Assembly (NCBI GenBank): GCA_017934595.1
Contig: JAGBJG010000004.1
Coordinates: 1 to 62,135, forward strand
Origin: Bacilli bacterium
Lineage (GTDB): Bacteria; Bacillota_I; Bacilli_A; RF39; UBA660
Direction of reading: 5' to 3'
Length of the DNA: 62,135 bases
A program made the translations under genes and the position numbers. Positions within the stretch are counted from its first letter, which is position 1. Each line of letters opens with the position of its first letter. Shown one piece after another: positions 27,582 to 36,319 of this stretch. The notes beneath the pieces were generated by a model that saw only the letters and a list, made by a program, of their open reading frames with translations, ran no database searches and was not told the DNA's origin.

Positions 27582-28436
27582 ATGAAAAACATAAGAATAA
27601 TTGGTGCGGCTACTGATTTAGGTGTTGATGTTGATGGTGCATCTAAAGGGCCTGCCAAGATAATAGAAAACTTAAATTATGATAATACTACTATCATTAA
27701 TATGCCAAAGTGTATTAAAAGTTTAGATAAAGATGATTTAAAAAAGAATCTTAAAGAAGTAAATGAATTTAATAACGAATTATTTAATGAAGTATTAAAT
27801 ACTTTAAATAATAATGAATTACCTATTACTATTGGTGGTGACCATAGCCTAGCTATAGCTACTGTTCTAGCTAGTAGAAAAAAAGAAAATATTGGTGTTA
27901 TATGGGTAGATGCTCATCTAGACTATAATACTTTTGATACAACTATTACAGGTAATTTACATGGTCTACCTCTAGCAGCTATTAATGGTATAGCTACTCC
28001 TCTAACAGAATTTACTGATACTTTTGTAAATCCTTTAAATACTGTTGTTGTAGGTTACAGAGCTAAGGAAGAAAATAAAGAAGCTGAATTAGGAAATATT
28101 AAAAAAATGGGTGTAACTGTATTCACTAATGAAGATATATTAAATAATGGTATTGAAGCTATTATGAACAAAGCTATCAAGATCGCATCTAATAATACAA
28201 ATGGTATTCATGTAAGTTATGATTTAGATGTTATAGATCCTACTTATGCACCTGGTGTATCTGTTCCTGAATATGAGGGAATTACACTAGAAGATGCATA
28301 TAAAGTAAAAGATATAATTAAAAATAATATAGATAAAGTAAAATCATTTGATTTAGTTGAATATAACCCAAATATGGATATAGATAACAAAACACTTAAT
28401 ATCGCATTAAAAATTATAAATGACATAAAAAAATAG
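27582..28436 (+). CDS. Arginase/ureohydrolase family enzyme
   Basis: All manganese-binding motifs of the ureohydrolase fold are present: GGDHS, DAHLDYNT and SYDLDVIDP, plus GNLHG and the PG of YAPGVSVPE. DAHLDYNT followed by a G-N-x-H-G fits arginase more than agmatinase, so hydrolysis of arginine to ornithine and urea is likely. No urease, ornithine or arginine-deiminase gene adjoins. RBS GGTGGTAAA; own promoter and a terminator shared with the convergent gene. Confidence 0.85.
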   Translation: MKNIRIIGAATDLGVDVDGASKGPAKIIENLNYDNTTIINMPKCIKSLDKDDLKKNLKEVNEFNNELFNEVLNTLNNNELPITIGGDHSLAIATVLASRKKENIGVIWVDAHLDYNTFDTTITGNLHGLPLAAINGIATPLTEFTDTFVNPLNTVVVGYRAKEENKEAELGNIKKMGVTVFTNEDILNNGIEAIMNKAIKIASNNTNGIHVSYDLDVIDPTYAPGVSVPEYEGITLEDAYKVKDIIKNNIDKVKSFDLVEYNPNMDIDNKTLNIALKIINDIKK

Positions 28437-28456
28437 GAATAAATCCTATTTTTTGT
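28428..28456. terminator. Bidirectional terminator
   Basis: AAAAAATAGGA and its complement around a 5-base loop, overlapping the stops of the convergent arginase and coiled-coil genes. Confidence 0.8.
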
Positions 28457-29951
28457 TTCTAGTCATTTTTTTAACTTTACCAATAGATTCAGTTATTTCA
28501 TTTAATCTTTCTATCTCACTAGTAATATATTCTTCTAATTCATCTAATTTATTATACATTTTCATAACTTCATCATTTTTTAAATATCCATAATGCATAA
28601 TAAATTCTTCTTTTAATACACTAACTTGATACAAAGAATCCCTACAAATTCTTTCATAGTTATGAGTTAACTCTTCTTCTGTTTTAAGATATCTATTAAT
28701 AACTACATAATCACATATAACATCTTTCGATAACGTCTTTCTCATAGTTCTTATATTATTATTAATCATAAATCCTCTTAATAACATATTTACTTTTCTA
28801 TTTCTTATAAATCTAAATGGTAGTAATGTCATAGTAAATTTTAAAGTACTTGAAAGTATATTACCAAAAAATCCTAATCTTTTTTTCTTTCTTTCAAATG
28901 GAGGTAAATTATTAATACTTGCCTCTAGTTTATCTATCAATGCTTCTTGCCTTTTTATATCTCGATAAATGACATTATAAGCTTCTTCTAATTCAATACT
29001 TAATTTTGATCTAACCTCTTTTTTAGGTTCTTCTTTTTTCTTTTCTTCTTTTACTTCTTCTTTTTCTTTTGGTTCAACTTTTTTTGTATCATCATATTTT
29101 TTATATTCTTCTATTTTATATAACATTGCATTACATTTTTTTAGATACAAATCAATATTATTACTATTTATCAATATTTCATATTCATCTAATTCTTTTA
29201 AATCGAAATCATTTTCTAATTCATAAATATATCTATTATGTTTAAATTCATAATAACTATTTTTAAGTTTCTTAATTTTTTCTTTAAGATCCATTATCTT
29301 ATATTTATTATTATCAAAATATCTATTTTTCTTAGTATCTTCTTCTACTTCTTTTAAGACTTTTTTTGCTTCTTTTAAAGTGTTATTAGCGGCAACTACA
29401 TAAAGTGAATATATCGCTTTTAAATTATCTTTATTATCACCCAAATTAATGACATCACTCATACTTATTTCTTTAACTTGTTTATCTGTTTTTTTAGGTT
29501 TAACTTTTTCTGTTTTATTTTTTTCTTCTTTTGGTTTAATATCAATTTTATTTTGATATGCATATTCTTTTATTTCTTTTTTATTCTTACTTATTACTTT
29601 AGAAGCTTCAAAATTAGTGGCTTTCATAACATTATTCTTTGGAACAATATTTTTTCTTTTTGTATCTAACATAATTAATTTATCATTTAATTTAATTAAT
29701 TCCTTTTTAACCTCTTTTTTATCCATAGATAAATTATTTTCTAAATTAATTATTTCTTTAGTTATTTTCTTAGCTTCATAATATATATAATCAATATTAT
29801 TATCTTTATTTTCTATTTTTTTAATAAATGGTCTTTTCTTTTCTGATGAAGTATCTGAATCATCAGTAAATAAAGACATAAAAAGATATCTAATACCTAC
29901 AAGGCTTATTAGAAAAGTTTTATATAATTTAGAAATTATTTTCTTAAACAT
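28446..29951 (-). CDS. Large coiled-coil protein with N-terminal hydrophobic helix, unknown
   Basis: About 501 residues. It has a hydrophobic stretch near residues 8-28, long Lys/Glu-rich helical regions (KEKEEVKEEKKKEEPKKE around 290-315), and a later hydrophobic patch near 375-400 (GFFGNILSSTLKF). No catalytic motif is seen. Probably a membrane-associated structural protein. ATG 29951 is preceded by GGTGAT; an in-frame GTG lies within that RBS. Confidence 0.5.
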   Translation of the reverse strand: MFKKIISKLYKTFLISLVGIRYLFMSLFTDDSDTSSEKKRPFIKKIENKDNNIDYIYYEAKKITKEIINLENNLSMDKKEVKKELIKLNDKLIMLDTKRKNIVPKNNVMKATNFEASKVISKNKKEIKEYAYQNKIDIKPKEEKNKTEKVKPKKTDKQVKEISMSDVINLGDNKDNLKAIYSLYVVAANNTLKEAKKVLKEVEEDTKKNRYFDNNKYKIMDLKEKIKKLKNSYYEFKHNRYIYELENDFDLKELDEYEILINSNNIDLYLKKCNAMLYKIEEYKKYDDTKKVEPKEKEEVKEEKKKEEPKKEVRSKLSIELEEAYNVIYRDIKRQEALIDKLEASINNLPPFERKKKRLGFFGNILSSTLKFTMTLLPFRFIRNRKVNMLLRGFMINNNIRTMRKTLSKDVICDYVVINRYLKTEEELTHNYERICRDSLYQVSVLKEEFIMHYGYLKNDEVMKMYNKLDELEEYITSEIERLNEITESIGKVKKMTRNKK

Positions 29952-29981
29952 ATATATCACCATATATATTTTACCATATAT

Positions 29982-30008
29982 AAAAAAAATCCACTATATT
30001 AATGGATT
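29982..30008 (-). terminator. Terminator of the HD-domain gene
   Basis: AATCCA/TGGATT arms with a long minus-strand T tract, overlapping the stop codon. Confidence 0.7.
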
Positions 30009-30580
30009 ATTTTTTTCTTTATCTTAGATGAACATAAATCTTTCATTTCATTAAATATCTTATATGATACATCATCATATTTTGGATTTTGACCTTTTAT
30101 ATCTGCCTCTTTTAATTGAAATAATAAATCAATATCATCACCAAATATATTAACTAAATTATTTATATCATTTTCATTTGTTGATCTTAAATCATGGTAT
30201 TCTATTAAATTTCTAATTAAATTAACTTCTTCTTTAGATAAGTTGAAATCCCTATAATGTTCATTAAATATTCTAAGTGATTCATCCCAATGCTTTGGAA
30301 AATGACCAACACCATTTTCTTCCTTAAAAGTAAAAGGTTTACCCATATCATGAAATAAAGCAGCTAATCTAATAGATAAATTATTTGGTACATTATCAAC
30401 AACTTTTAGAGTATGATTATAAACATCGTATAAATGCCAATCTGTTTTTTGATTGAAGCCATAACTATTCCTAAATTCAGGAATAACACTAAAAAGCATT
30501 TCTCTTGCTTCATCTAATCTTATAGATGGTTTTTTATCCATAAGTATATCTTTAATATTTTCACATGCAATTACACTCAT
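29999..30580 (-). CDS. HD-domain phosphohydrolase related to the CCA-enzyme HD region
   Basis: The 193-residue protein has a full HD set: NHTLKVV, AALFHDMGKP, HWDES and a late Asp. The order and the phrase SYGFNQKTDWHLYDVYNHTLKVVDN closely resemble the HD region of CCA tRNA nucleotidyltransferases, but the nucleotidyltransferase half is absent. Likely a metal-dependent phosphohydrolase acting on nucleotides or RNA ends. RBS TAGGTGA. Confidence 0.75.
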   Translation of the reverse strand: MSVIACENIKDILMDKKPSIRLDEAREMLFSVIPEFRNSYGFNQKTDWHLYDVYNHTLKVVDNVPNNLSIRLAALFHDMGKPFTFKEENGVGHFPKHWDESLRIFNEHYRDFNLSKEEVNLIRNLIEYHDLRSTNENDINNLVNIFGDDIDLLFQLKEADIKGQNPKYDDVSYKIFNEMKDLCSSKIKKKIIH

Positions 30581-30588
30581 AAATTCAC

Positions 30589-30882
30589 CTATTTTTCTTC
30601 TTCTTTTAAATATCTGATTTTTTCTTTTATTAATAAAGATAATTCTAATGACTCATTAAGTCTTTTAAGTATAATCAAACTATCTTGTAGATCAGTTATC
30701 AATGATTGTTTCTTAGCTTCAGCCAATACTTCATCATGATAATACATATTATTTTTATCAATAAACTTATTTATTTCATCTTCGATATTTTTAACTACAT
30801 ATTCTTTAGTCTTATAGTTATCCATACTAGATACACCTAAATAAGCACCATATAACATTTTAAGTTCATTATAAGTATTCAT
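30589..30882 (-). CDS. Small helical protein, unknown
   Basis: A 97-residue protein, entirely helical and charged, with no recognised domain. RBS TTGGTGAT before the ATG; eight bases before the HD-domain gene, so probably in one transcript with it. Confidence 0.45.
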   Translation of the reverse strand: MNTYNELKMLYGAYLGVSSMDNYKTKEYVVKNIEDEINKFIDKNNMYYHDEVLAEAKKQSLITDLQDSLIILKRLNESLELSLLIKEKIRYLKEEEK

Positions 30883-30918
30883 AATATCACCAATTCAATT
30901 ATATCAAAAAGAAAGTAT

Positions 30919-31758
30919 TTATTCCATACTCTCTTTTATTTCTGATTTTTCAATATTACTTTTAATAATAATTAATCCTATACCAAGTAATATTTCTACA
31001 ACACCTATTATGATAGCTTGTGTCACATCAATACGTGTTATATATTCTGCAATATCACTTTCACTAGCTAATGCTTCCTTTGCTAATTCAAGTAAACTAT
31101 ATATACCAGTCATAAATGTTCCAGATATAATAGAGGCGATACCTACTTCTAACATCCATTTACTTATAGACCAGTTAACAAACATAAGAAGTAATATTAC
31201 TAACGCGATTCCAGATATTATATAATATCTTACTTGATCAGATACAACATATGCATATGTATTAATAGCTTTGATATTATCTTCAGATAGTTCAATACCA
31301 CCTTCACTATCGATATAGCTAAATCCTTCTTTAACTAATTTATTTGCCTCATCATAAGTGAAATGTTCTTTAATATAATTTATATCAATTTCTTCTTCAC
31401 TTAATTTATTAATATCAGTTACATGATTTTCTATAAAACCAAATAACTTATCATAGTCTTTTTTAGATAAATTATAATCTTCAAATAAAGTATATTCTAA
31501 ATAATTATCAATTACAATATTTAATACTTCTTTAGTTTCTTTTTTATTCAATGTATCTTTAATAATATTTTTTTGTTCTTCAGTTAATTCTACTTTATCA
31601 GAATCAAGATAATTTTTCGTAATTTCTTCTTTAGCTACATCAATAATAATTTCTTCTTGTACTACTTTCTTAAGTACAAAAGTCATTGATAAACCAAATA
31701 ATAAAATTATTAAAATCAGTGTTAATATTACATTTAAAAATCCTCTTAAAGCCTTCAT
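30919..31758 (-). CDS. Membrane protein with large external domain, unknown
   Basis: A 279-residue protein: an N-terminal membrane helix (residues 8-30), a mostly charged, probably extracytoplasmic segment (35-170) rich in Asp/Glu/Lys, then three more helices (180-268). No family recognised. RBS TAGGAGG. Confidence 0.5.
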   Translation of the reverse strand: MKALRGFLNVILTLILIILLFGLSMTFVLKKVVQEEIIIDVAKEEITKNYLDSDKVELTEEQKNIIKDTLNKKETKEVLNIVIDNYLEYTLFEDYNLSKKDYDKLFGFIENHVTDINKLSEEEIDINYIKEHFTYDEANKLVKEGFSYIDSEGGIELSEDNIKAINTYAYVVSDQVRYYIISGIALVILLLMFVNWSISKWMLEVGIASIISGTFMTGIYSLLELAKEALASESDIAEYITRIDVTQAIIIGVVEILLGIGLIIIKSNIEKSEIKESME

Positions 31759-31773
31759 ACTAACCTCCTATTA

Positions 31774-33084
31774 CTATTTTATACTATTAATTCCATAATA
31801 ATTAGCTATCGAAGTATTAGGCCATAAATCAGGATCTGATTGTAAATCACCTAATCCATAGATAGGACTTCTTTTATTTGTAGTATAATAACTTCCAAAT
31901 TCAAAATCATAAATACCCTTTTGTTTAGATGTATTTATAATTTCTATTCTAGTTTTCCATACATTTTTGTATTCTAATATATCATGTGATAATCTAGCAT
32001 AACCTTTAACAAAATATATTGATGCAATGATAAGTGCTGTAACAATAACGTATTTAATTAATCTATCATCAATAATCAAATTAATTAATGATATACATGA
32101 TGTAATCATAAAGATTGATGCACCAAAACATGCTCTTTCAGGGAAATATGGTGACGCAATCATAACATATATAGTAATCATACTAGCTATAAAGAATATA
32201 TAATAATAATTATTCTTAAGTTTCATTTCCTTATATAGTATTATAGCTAATGCAACAATTACTATTATAATTAATGGCATTACATAATTATATAAAACTG
32301 ATGTACAACTCATAAAATGTTTTAAATAACGTACAATAAAGCTACTTCCATCATAGAAATATTCATTTCTTACATAATTACCTGGCGCAACTAACATAAC
32401 TACATATCCAAGTATTGTTCCTAATAAAGATGATATTTGATGTCCATGTATTTTTTCTTTTTTAAATTTTTTAACAATCAAGAACATAACAAGAACACTT
32501 ATGCAACCAAATCCTGTATTCTCATTAGACCATCCAGCTAAAACACCAAGTAAGAACATAAGAATTATATTAATTGTATTGTTCTTTATTTTTTCGTTTC
32601 TGAATAAATAAATATTTAGCATAACAAATGTAGCTGTCCATAAATAATTACATGAACCAATTAACCAAATGCTAGTTTGTCCAAATACAGGAACAAAATA
32701 CCACATAAGTAATCCTATAATAGGTATTAAAATAGGTCTTTGTTCATTTGCGCCTATACTATTTTTATAAATTAAACCTACTAGTGCAGTAAACACAAAT
32801 GCATTTATTACATTAAATATATTTTTATTTAATAGTATTAAAAATATTTGTGCGATAGTGTGTGCTACACTTCTACCACCCCAAGTCATATAATGATCAA
32901 ATTGATTTTTGATTATATCAAAGAAACTACTTATTACACCACCATCTATACTAGCAGAATATGAATAATCATCAGCTATTAATGGTGTTAAAAAATTAAG
33001 TATAATCATCAATACAAATATACCGAATAAAAATATTCTTTCAAGTAATTTTTTGTTTTCTAATATCTTATTTATTGTTTTCAT
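31774..33084 (-). CDS. DUF6056-like multi-pass membrane protein
   Basis: A 436-residue protein with about ten membrane helices. The external motif DDYSYSASIDGG, then HYMTWGGRSVAHTIAQ, and later PERACFG are the conserved hallmarks of a polytopic family related to glucosyltransferases that modify surface polymers with lipid-linked sugars. Specific function unknown. RBS GGGAGG. Confidence 0.65.
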   Translation of the reverse strand: MKTINKILENKKLLERIFLFGIFVLMIILNFLTPLIADDYSYSASIDGGVISSFFDIIKNQFDHYMTWGGRSVAHTIAQIFLILLNKNIFNVINAFVFTALVGLIYKNSIGANEQRPILIPIIGLLMWYFVPVFGQTSIWLIGSCNYLWTATFVMLNIYLFRNEKIKNNTINIILMFLLGVLAGWSNENTGFGCISVLVMFLIVKKFKKEKIHGHQISSLLGTILGYVVMLVAPGNYVRNEYFYDGSSFIVRYLKHFMSCTSVLYNYVMPLIIIVIVALAIILYKEMKLKNNYYYIFFIASMITIYVMIASPYFPERACFGASIFMITSCISLINLIIDDRLIKYVIVTALIIASIYFVKGYARLSHDILEYKNVWKTRIEIINTSKQKGIYDFEFGSYYTTNKRSPIYGLGDLQSDPDLWPNTSIANYYGINSIK

Positions 33085-33124
33085 ATAAAACCTCCCAATA
33101 CACGCAATATATCTATTACTAATA

Positions 33125-33598
33125 CTAACCTTCTATTTTAGTTGGTGGTACTAATCTAAATAAAATACTACCTTTTATTTCATCAATACTGATCATACCA
33201 ATTATTCTACTATCAGCAGATCCACCTCTATTATCACCTAAAACAAAATATGAATTAGCTGGTACTTTAACTCTTTTATAATCAGCTGTTATAACTGAAT
33301 CACTATAATCTTTTATTTCTTCATCATTTATATATATCTTATTATCTTTAATATATACTTCTTCTCCAGGTAATCCAATTACTCTTTTAATTAATCTTTC
33401 ACCTTTATAATCAAATACTACTATTTCCATTCTTTCATATTCTTTATCTAATTTATTTAATATTAATATTTGACCATTTTTTAAAGTTGGATTCATACTA
33501 TCACCATCTACTCTAACAGGAGTAGCTATATACCCTCTAAATAATACTACCACTACTACAATTATTATATATGGCATTAACTCTTTTATATATCTCAT
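33125..33598 (-). CDS. lepB: Signal peptidase I
   Basis: Type I signal peptidase of 157 residues with one N-terminal membrane anchor, the catalytic Ser in DGDSMNPTLK (Ser34), the general base Lys in KGERLIKRVIG (Lys71), and the late GDNRGGSADSR box. It cleaves secretory signal peptides outside the membrane. RBS AGGTGAT. The rplS gene lies just upstream, as is common in Firmicutes. Confidence 0.93.
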   Translation of the reverse strand: MRYIKELMPYIIIVVVVVLFRGYIATPVRVDGDSMNPTLKNGQILILNKLDKEYERMEIVVFDYKGERLIKRVIGLPGEEVYIKDNKIYINDEEIKDYSDSVITADYKRVKVPANSYFVLGDNRGGSADSRIIGMISIDEIKGSILFRLVPPTKIEG

Positions 33599-33628
33599 AT
33601 TATCACCTATTTAATTATACCATAATAC

Positions 33629-33654
33629 AAAAAAAATAGTTATAAAACTATTTT
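33629..33654 (-). terminator. Terminator after rplS
   Basis: AAAATAGTT/AACTATTTT arms with an 8-base minus-strand T tract, overlapping the end of rplS. Confidence 0.75.
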
Positions 33655-33989
33655 CTTTCTTTTAATTTTGGTTGTTTAGAAGAACTTCTTAACCAATTTC
33701 CGATCTTAGCTCTTCTAGCTACTTGTTTACGTACCATTGTAATACTATCGATAGTTGGTGAATTGAATGGAATTGTTCTTTCAACACCAATACCACCAGA
33801 TACTTTTCTAACAGTGAAAGTTTTACTAACTCCACTACCTTGGATAGCTGTAACAGTACCTTCAAATGCTTGAACTCTTTCTTTATTACCTTCAACGATT
33901 TTTAGACCAACAGAAATTTGATCTCCAACTCTGAATTCAGGTAAATCAGTTCTAATTTGTTTTGCAGTAATCTTATCAATTACGTTCAT
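33648..33989 (-). CDS. rplS: 50S ribosomal protein L19
   Basis: L19 lies at the subunit interface. The 114-residue protein has PEFRVGDQISV, RVQAFEGTV and VERTIPFNSPTI, with a basic C-terminus. ATG 33989 has AAAGGAGAG upstream at normal spacing; the in-frame GTG at 33998 would overlap the RBS. It is preceded by an L19-type leader. Confidence 0.96.
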   Translation of the reverse strand: MNVIDKITAKQIRTDLPEFRVGDQISVGLKIVEGNKERVQAFEGTVTAIQGSGVSKTFTVRKVSGGIGVERTIPFNSPTIDSITMVRKQVARRAKIGNWLRSSSKQPKLKERK

Positions 33990-34049
33990 CAATGTCACTC
34001 TCCTTTTACTTGTGTTTACTGGATCATATACCTAGATAGCGGATCCACA
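33990..34049 (-). promoter_or_regulatory. L19 leader RNA
   Basis: Between the transcript start (about 34049) and the RBS, the leader pairs GGATC with GATCC around the GCTATCTAGGTATAT loop region. Position and size match the L19 leader of Bacilli, proposed to autoregulate rplS. Confidence 0.65.
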
Positions 34050-34055
34050 GGTATA

Positions 34056-34084
34056 ATAATACCATAAAACTTAAGATAATGCAA
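34056..34084 (-). promoter_or_regulatory. Promoter of rplS
   Basis: TTGCAT (34079-34084), 17-base spacer, TATTAT (34056-34061). Confidence 0.65.
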
Positions 34085-34089
34085 TAGTT

Positions 34090-34611
34090 TTAACTAACTA
34101 ATAAATTTCCTATTACTTCAACTATATTTTTAAATAAATCACCTATTTTATTTATAAATAATTTAGTTACTTTTATCTTACTAGTATTAACCTCTAATAT
34201 AAATCCATCTTTATATATTTCTTTTTTACAAGTACAACCATATCTTTTATACATTGAAGCTACTCTATCTACATCATATTCATCATATATACCATAAAAT
34301 ATAATCTTTTTACCAATTATATTATATGTATTATATATAACTCTATTTAAATCTATATTAATACCATTAACATCACATAACATATAGTCTAATTTATTTT
34401 TAAATTTCTTTTTTAGTTTTCTTAGTTTAACATTTTTAGTTTTATCTTTTTTCTTTTTAAATCCATTAAATAATTTAGATCTATCTAGATAATATACTTC
34501 ATATAATTCTTTATTTTTATTAACTATATCAAGTATATATTGGTTTTCTATAGATACCATCAAAAGTGTACCTTTTAAATCTTTTAGTAATTTTTTTATA
34601 TCTTGAATCAT
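34090..34611 (-). CDS. Lysine-rich protein of unknown function
   Basis: A 173-residue basic protein with a KKKDKTKNVKLRKLKKK stretch near 53-70, followed by a Rossmann-like DYMLCDVNGI and IIFYGIYDEYDVDRV. It vaguely resembles a SAM-dependent methyltransferase core but lacks the glycine-rich SAM motif. RBS TGGTGAT. Function not assigned. Confidence 0.5.
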   Translation of the reverse strand: MIQDIKKLLKDLKGTLLMVSIENQYILDIVNKNKELYEVYYLDRSKLFNGFKKKKDKTKNVKLRKLKKKFKNKLDYMLCDVNGINIDLNRVIYNTYNIIGKKIIFYGIYDEYDVDRVASMYKRYGCTCKKEIYKDGFILEVNTSKIKVTKLFINKIGDLFKNIVEVIGNLLVS

Positions 34612-34656
34612 ACTATCACCATATTAATTATATATTAAATAAGCATTTTAAGCAAC

Positions 34657-34816
34657 AAAAAACCAAGTGGGACACTTAGATAATAAACCTGGTCTACCAG
34701 GGGGGGAACACATGAACTGCTTTAGGATCCTCTATAAAAGAGTATTCAACACCACAACCCAATTAGTTCTCCAATATTATCAACTGTAGGCTTATATAAT
34801 GTGTCTTTCACTTGGT
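34657..34816 (-). ncRNA. ssrS: Structured small RNA, probably 6S RNA
   Basis: A consensus promoter on the minus strand predicts a transcript start near 34816. The RNA begins ACCAAGTG and ends CACTTGGT followed by six T (34662-34657), so an 8-base closing stem doubles as a terminator. Inward, GACAC/GTGTC and ATAAGCC/GGTTTAT also pair, then come an open central region and an apical hairpin: a long, bubbled rod of about 160 bases, the 6S RNA plan. 6S binds sigma-A RNA polymerase. There is no SRP, RNase P or tmRNA signature. I cannot test the fold numerically. Confidence 0.55.
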
Positions 34817-34822
34817 ATAATA

Positions 34823-34852
34823 ATTATACCATATTAGATTTATAATTAGCAA
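34823..34852 (-). promoter_or_regulatory. Promoter of the 6S-like RNA
   Basis: TTGCTA (34847-34852), 18-base spacer, TATAAT (34823-34828). The -10 lies in a 17-base palindrome (34814-34830), so a second TATAAT is present on the plus strand. Confidence 0.7.
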
Positions 34853-34860
34853 GTAATTAA

Positions 34861-34889
34861 TTGACTAATTATAAATATGATTATAAAAT
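34861..34889 (+). promoter_or_regulatory. Promoter of the coiled-coil/deacetylase pair
   Basis: TTGACT (34861-34866), 17-base spacer, TAAAAT (34884-34889), diverging from the small RNA promoter. Confidence 0.65.
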
Positions 34890-34905
34890 TGTATTAGGTG
34901 ATAAT

Positions 34906-35181
34906 ATGAAGTATGTAGTAATTAGTTTGTCAACTTTATTATGTATATCATTATGTTTCTTAGGATTTAATTTATATAATTTTAATAAAGAATATTCTAA
35001 GGCAAAAAATATTACTAATGAAATTGATGTAGCTAACAAAAGAATAACTGAAATAAATAATTATTTAGACGAAAATAATAATACTTATAATGAATTTGTA
35101 GAAAAAAACAAAACTAAAATTGAGGTATATGAAAAATGGCTAAGATATCAAAAAGAAGTAACAGAAGCCTTAGAAAAATAA
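34906..35181 (+). CDS. Small membrane-anchored coiled-coil protein
   Basis: A 91-residue protein: a membrane helix at residues 3-24, then a charged coiled-coil (NKRITEINNYLDENNN). It resembles the topology, not clearly the sequence, of DivIC/FtsL-like proteins. ATG 34906 has AGGTGAT; the frame from 34861 starts upstream of the promoter -10. Its last 46 bases overlap the deacetylase gene, which shares the same plan. Confidence 0.6.
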   Translation: MKYVVISLSTLLCISLCFLGFNLYNFNKEYSKAKNITNEIDVANKRITEINNYLDENNNTYNEFVEKNKTKIEVYEKWLRYQKEVTEALEK

Positions 35182-36074
35182 TTATAATTATATCAATTCT
35201 ATTTTTCATTAGTATCACCATAAATATAATTATCTATTTGAAAACAAATTCTTATAAAAATAATTATAATAATATGATAGAACAATTAAATAGCATTACT
35301 TCTTCTAAAGAAGAAAAAGAAAAAGAATATCAAAAAGTATCTGAAAGATTAGATTTAGTAAATAATATTGACGAAAGAACAAATGAAGTTAAAAAAGATT
35401 TTTTCACTAAAGCAAAACAATTAGAAGATAAAATAATAGCCGGTGAATCAAATGAAAAAATTGTATACATTACATTTGATGATGGTCCATATTATTTAAC
35501 ATATCAATTTTTAGAAATATTAGATGAATACGATGTATTCGCGACATTCTTTACTATTGGAGATAATAAAGATGTTTGTTATGACAATAGAAGTGAAGAT
35601 TGTTCAGGTATGTATGCTTTAGAAGCATCAAAAGGACATACAATGGCAAACCATACATATTCACATGGTATATGGAAAGGTTTATATGATAGTCCTGAAA
35701 GTTTTATGTATCAAGTTAAATTGCAAGAAAATTTAATAAAGGATAGAACTGGAATTAAAACAAATATCGTAAGATTCCCAGGTGGAGCTGCTACTGCTGG
35801 TGGATATAAAAATAGAATCATAGAATTACTAAGAGAAAATGGTTATGGATGGATTAACTGGACTGCTTCTATTGGAGATGGCGGTAATTTAAGAGATCAT
35901 AATGTTGGTTGGAGTAACTTTGTTAATAATATAAGTGCCAATATAGAAGTGTTACTTCAACATGATTATAACCGAGTAACATTAAGAATATTACCAGATG
36001 AAATAAAATACTTAAAAGAACATGGTTATCATATATTCCCATTATTCTACGAAAGTAATATGGTAAACAAATAA
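35136..36074 (+). CDS. Membrane-anchored polysaccharide deacetylase (PgdA-like)
   Basis: The 312-residue protein has a membrane helix (residues 14-34), a coiled-coil (40-100), then a NodB deacetylase domain with TFDDGP, the HTYSH zinc motif, RFPGG and LLQHD. Such enzymes remove acetyl groups from peptidoglycan GlcNAc outside the membrane and raise lysozyme resistance. RBS GAGGT lies inside the preceding gene, so translation is coupled. The coiled-coil pairing suggests a complex with that small protein. Confidence 0.88.
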   Translation: MAKISKRSNRSLRKIIIIISILFFISITINIIIYLKTNSYKNNYNNMIEQLNSITSSKEEKEKEYQKVSERLDLVNNIDERTNEVKKDFFTKAKQLEDKIIAGESNEKIVYITFDDGPYYLTYQFLEILDEYDVFATFFTIGDNKDVCYDNRSEDCSGMYALEASKGHTMANHTYSHGIWKGLYDSPESFMYQVKLQENLIKDRTGIKTNIVRFPGGAATAGGYKNRIIELLRENGYGWINWTASIGDGGNLRDHNVGWSNFVNNISANIEVLLQHDYNRVTLRILPDEIKYLKEHGYHIFPLFYESNMVNK

Positions 36075-36100
36075 AAGAGATTCAATTGAATCTCTTTTTT
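36073..36100. terminator. Bidirectional terminator
   Basis: A perfect 26-base palindrome (36073-36098) with flanking T tracts between the convergent deacetylase and xseB genes. Confidence 0.85.
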
Positions 36101-36317
36101 ATTCATTTATTTCAAAATCTTTAGTTTCACCATTATCTAAAACAAGTTTACTTATTTTATCTTCAACTGCTTTTAATTCTTCATCACATTCTTTAGCTAA
36201 TTTCATAGCTTTAGTATATTTATCAATAGAATCTTCTAGTGATGCATTACCACTTTCTAATTCAGATATGATACTTTCTAATTCAGTTATTTTATCTTCA
36301 AATTTTACCTTTGCCAT
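36099..36317 (-). CDS. xseB: Exodeoxyribonuclease VII small subunit
   Basis: A 72-residue helical protein with the XseB signature KFEDKITELESIISELESG and SLEDSIDKYTKAMKL. It binds XseA, encoded two bases upstream, to form ExoVII, which degrades single-stranded DNA. Confidence 0.95.
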   Translation of the reverse strand: MAKVKFEDKITELESIISELESGNASLEDSIDKYTKAMKLAKECDEELKAVEDKISKLVLDNGETKDFEINE

Positions 36318-36319
36318 AA

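Noticed and set aside
29030-29090. Simple TTC/TTT-rich repeat as a phase-variable coding tract
   Set aside because: It is irregular in unit and encodes a Lys/Glu coiled-coil, with no perfect tandem units.
34700-34706. Seven-G run as a second phase-variable tract
   Set aside because: It lies inside the structured RNA, where the opposite strand's C run is part of the fold, and is shorter than typical switching tracts.
34657-34816. T-box or other riboswitch controlling the 34090-34611 gene
   Set aside because: No T-box sequence is visible, and the closing stem with T tract ends the RNA before the gene.
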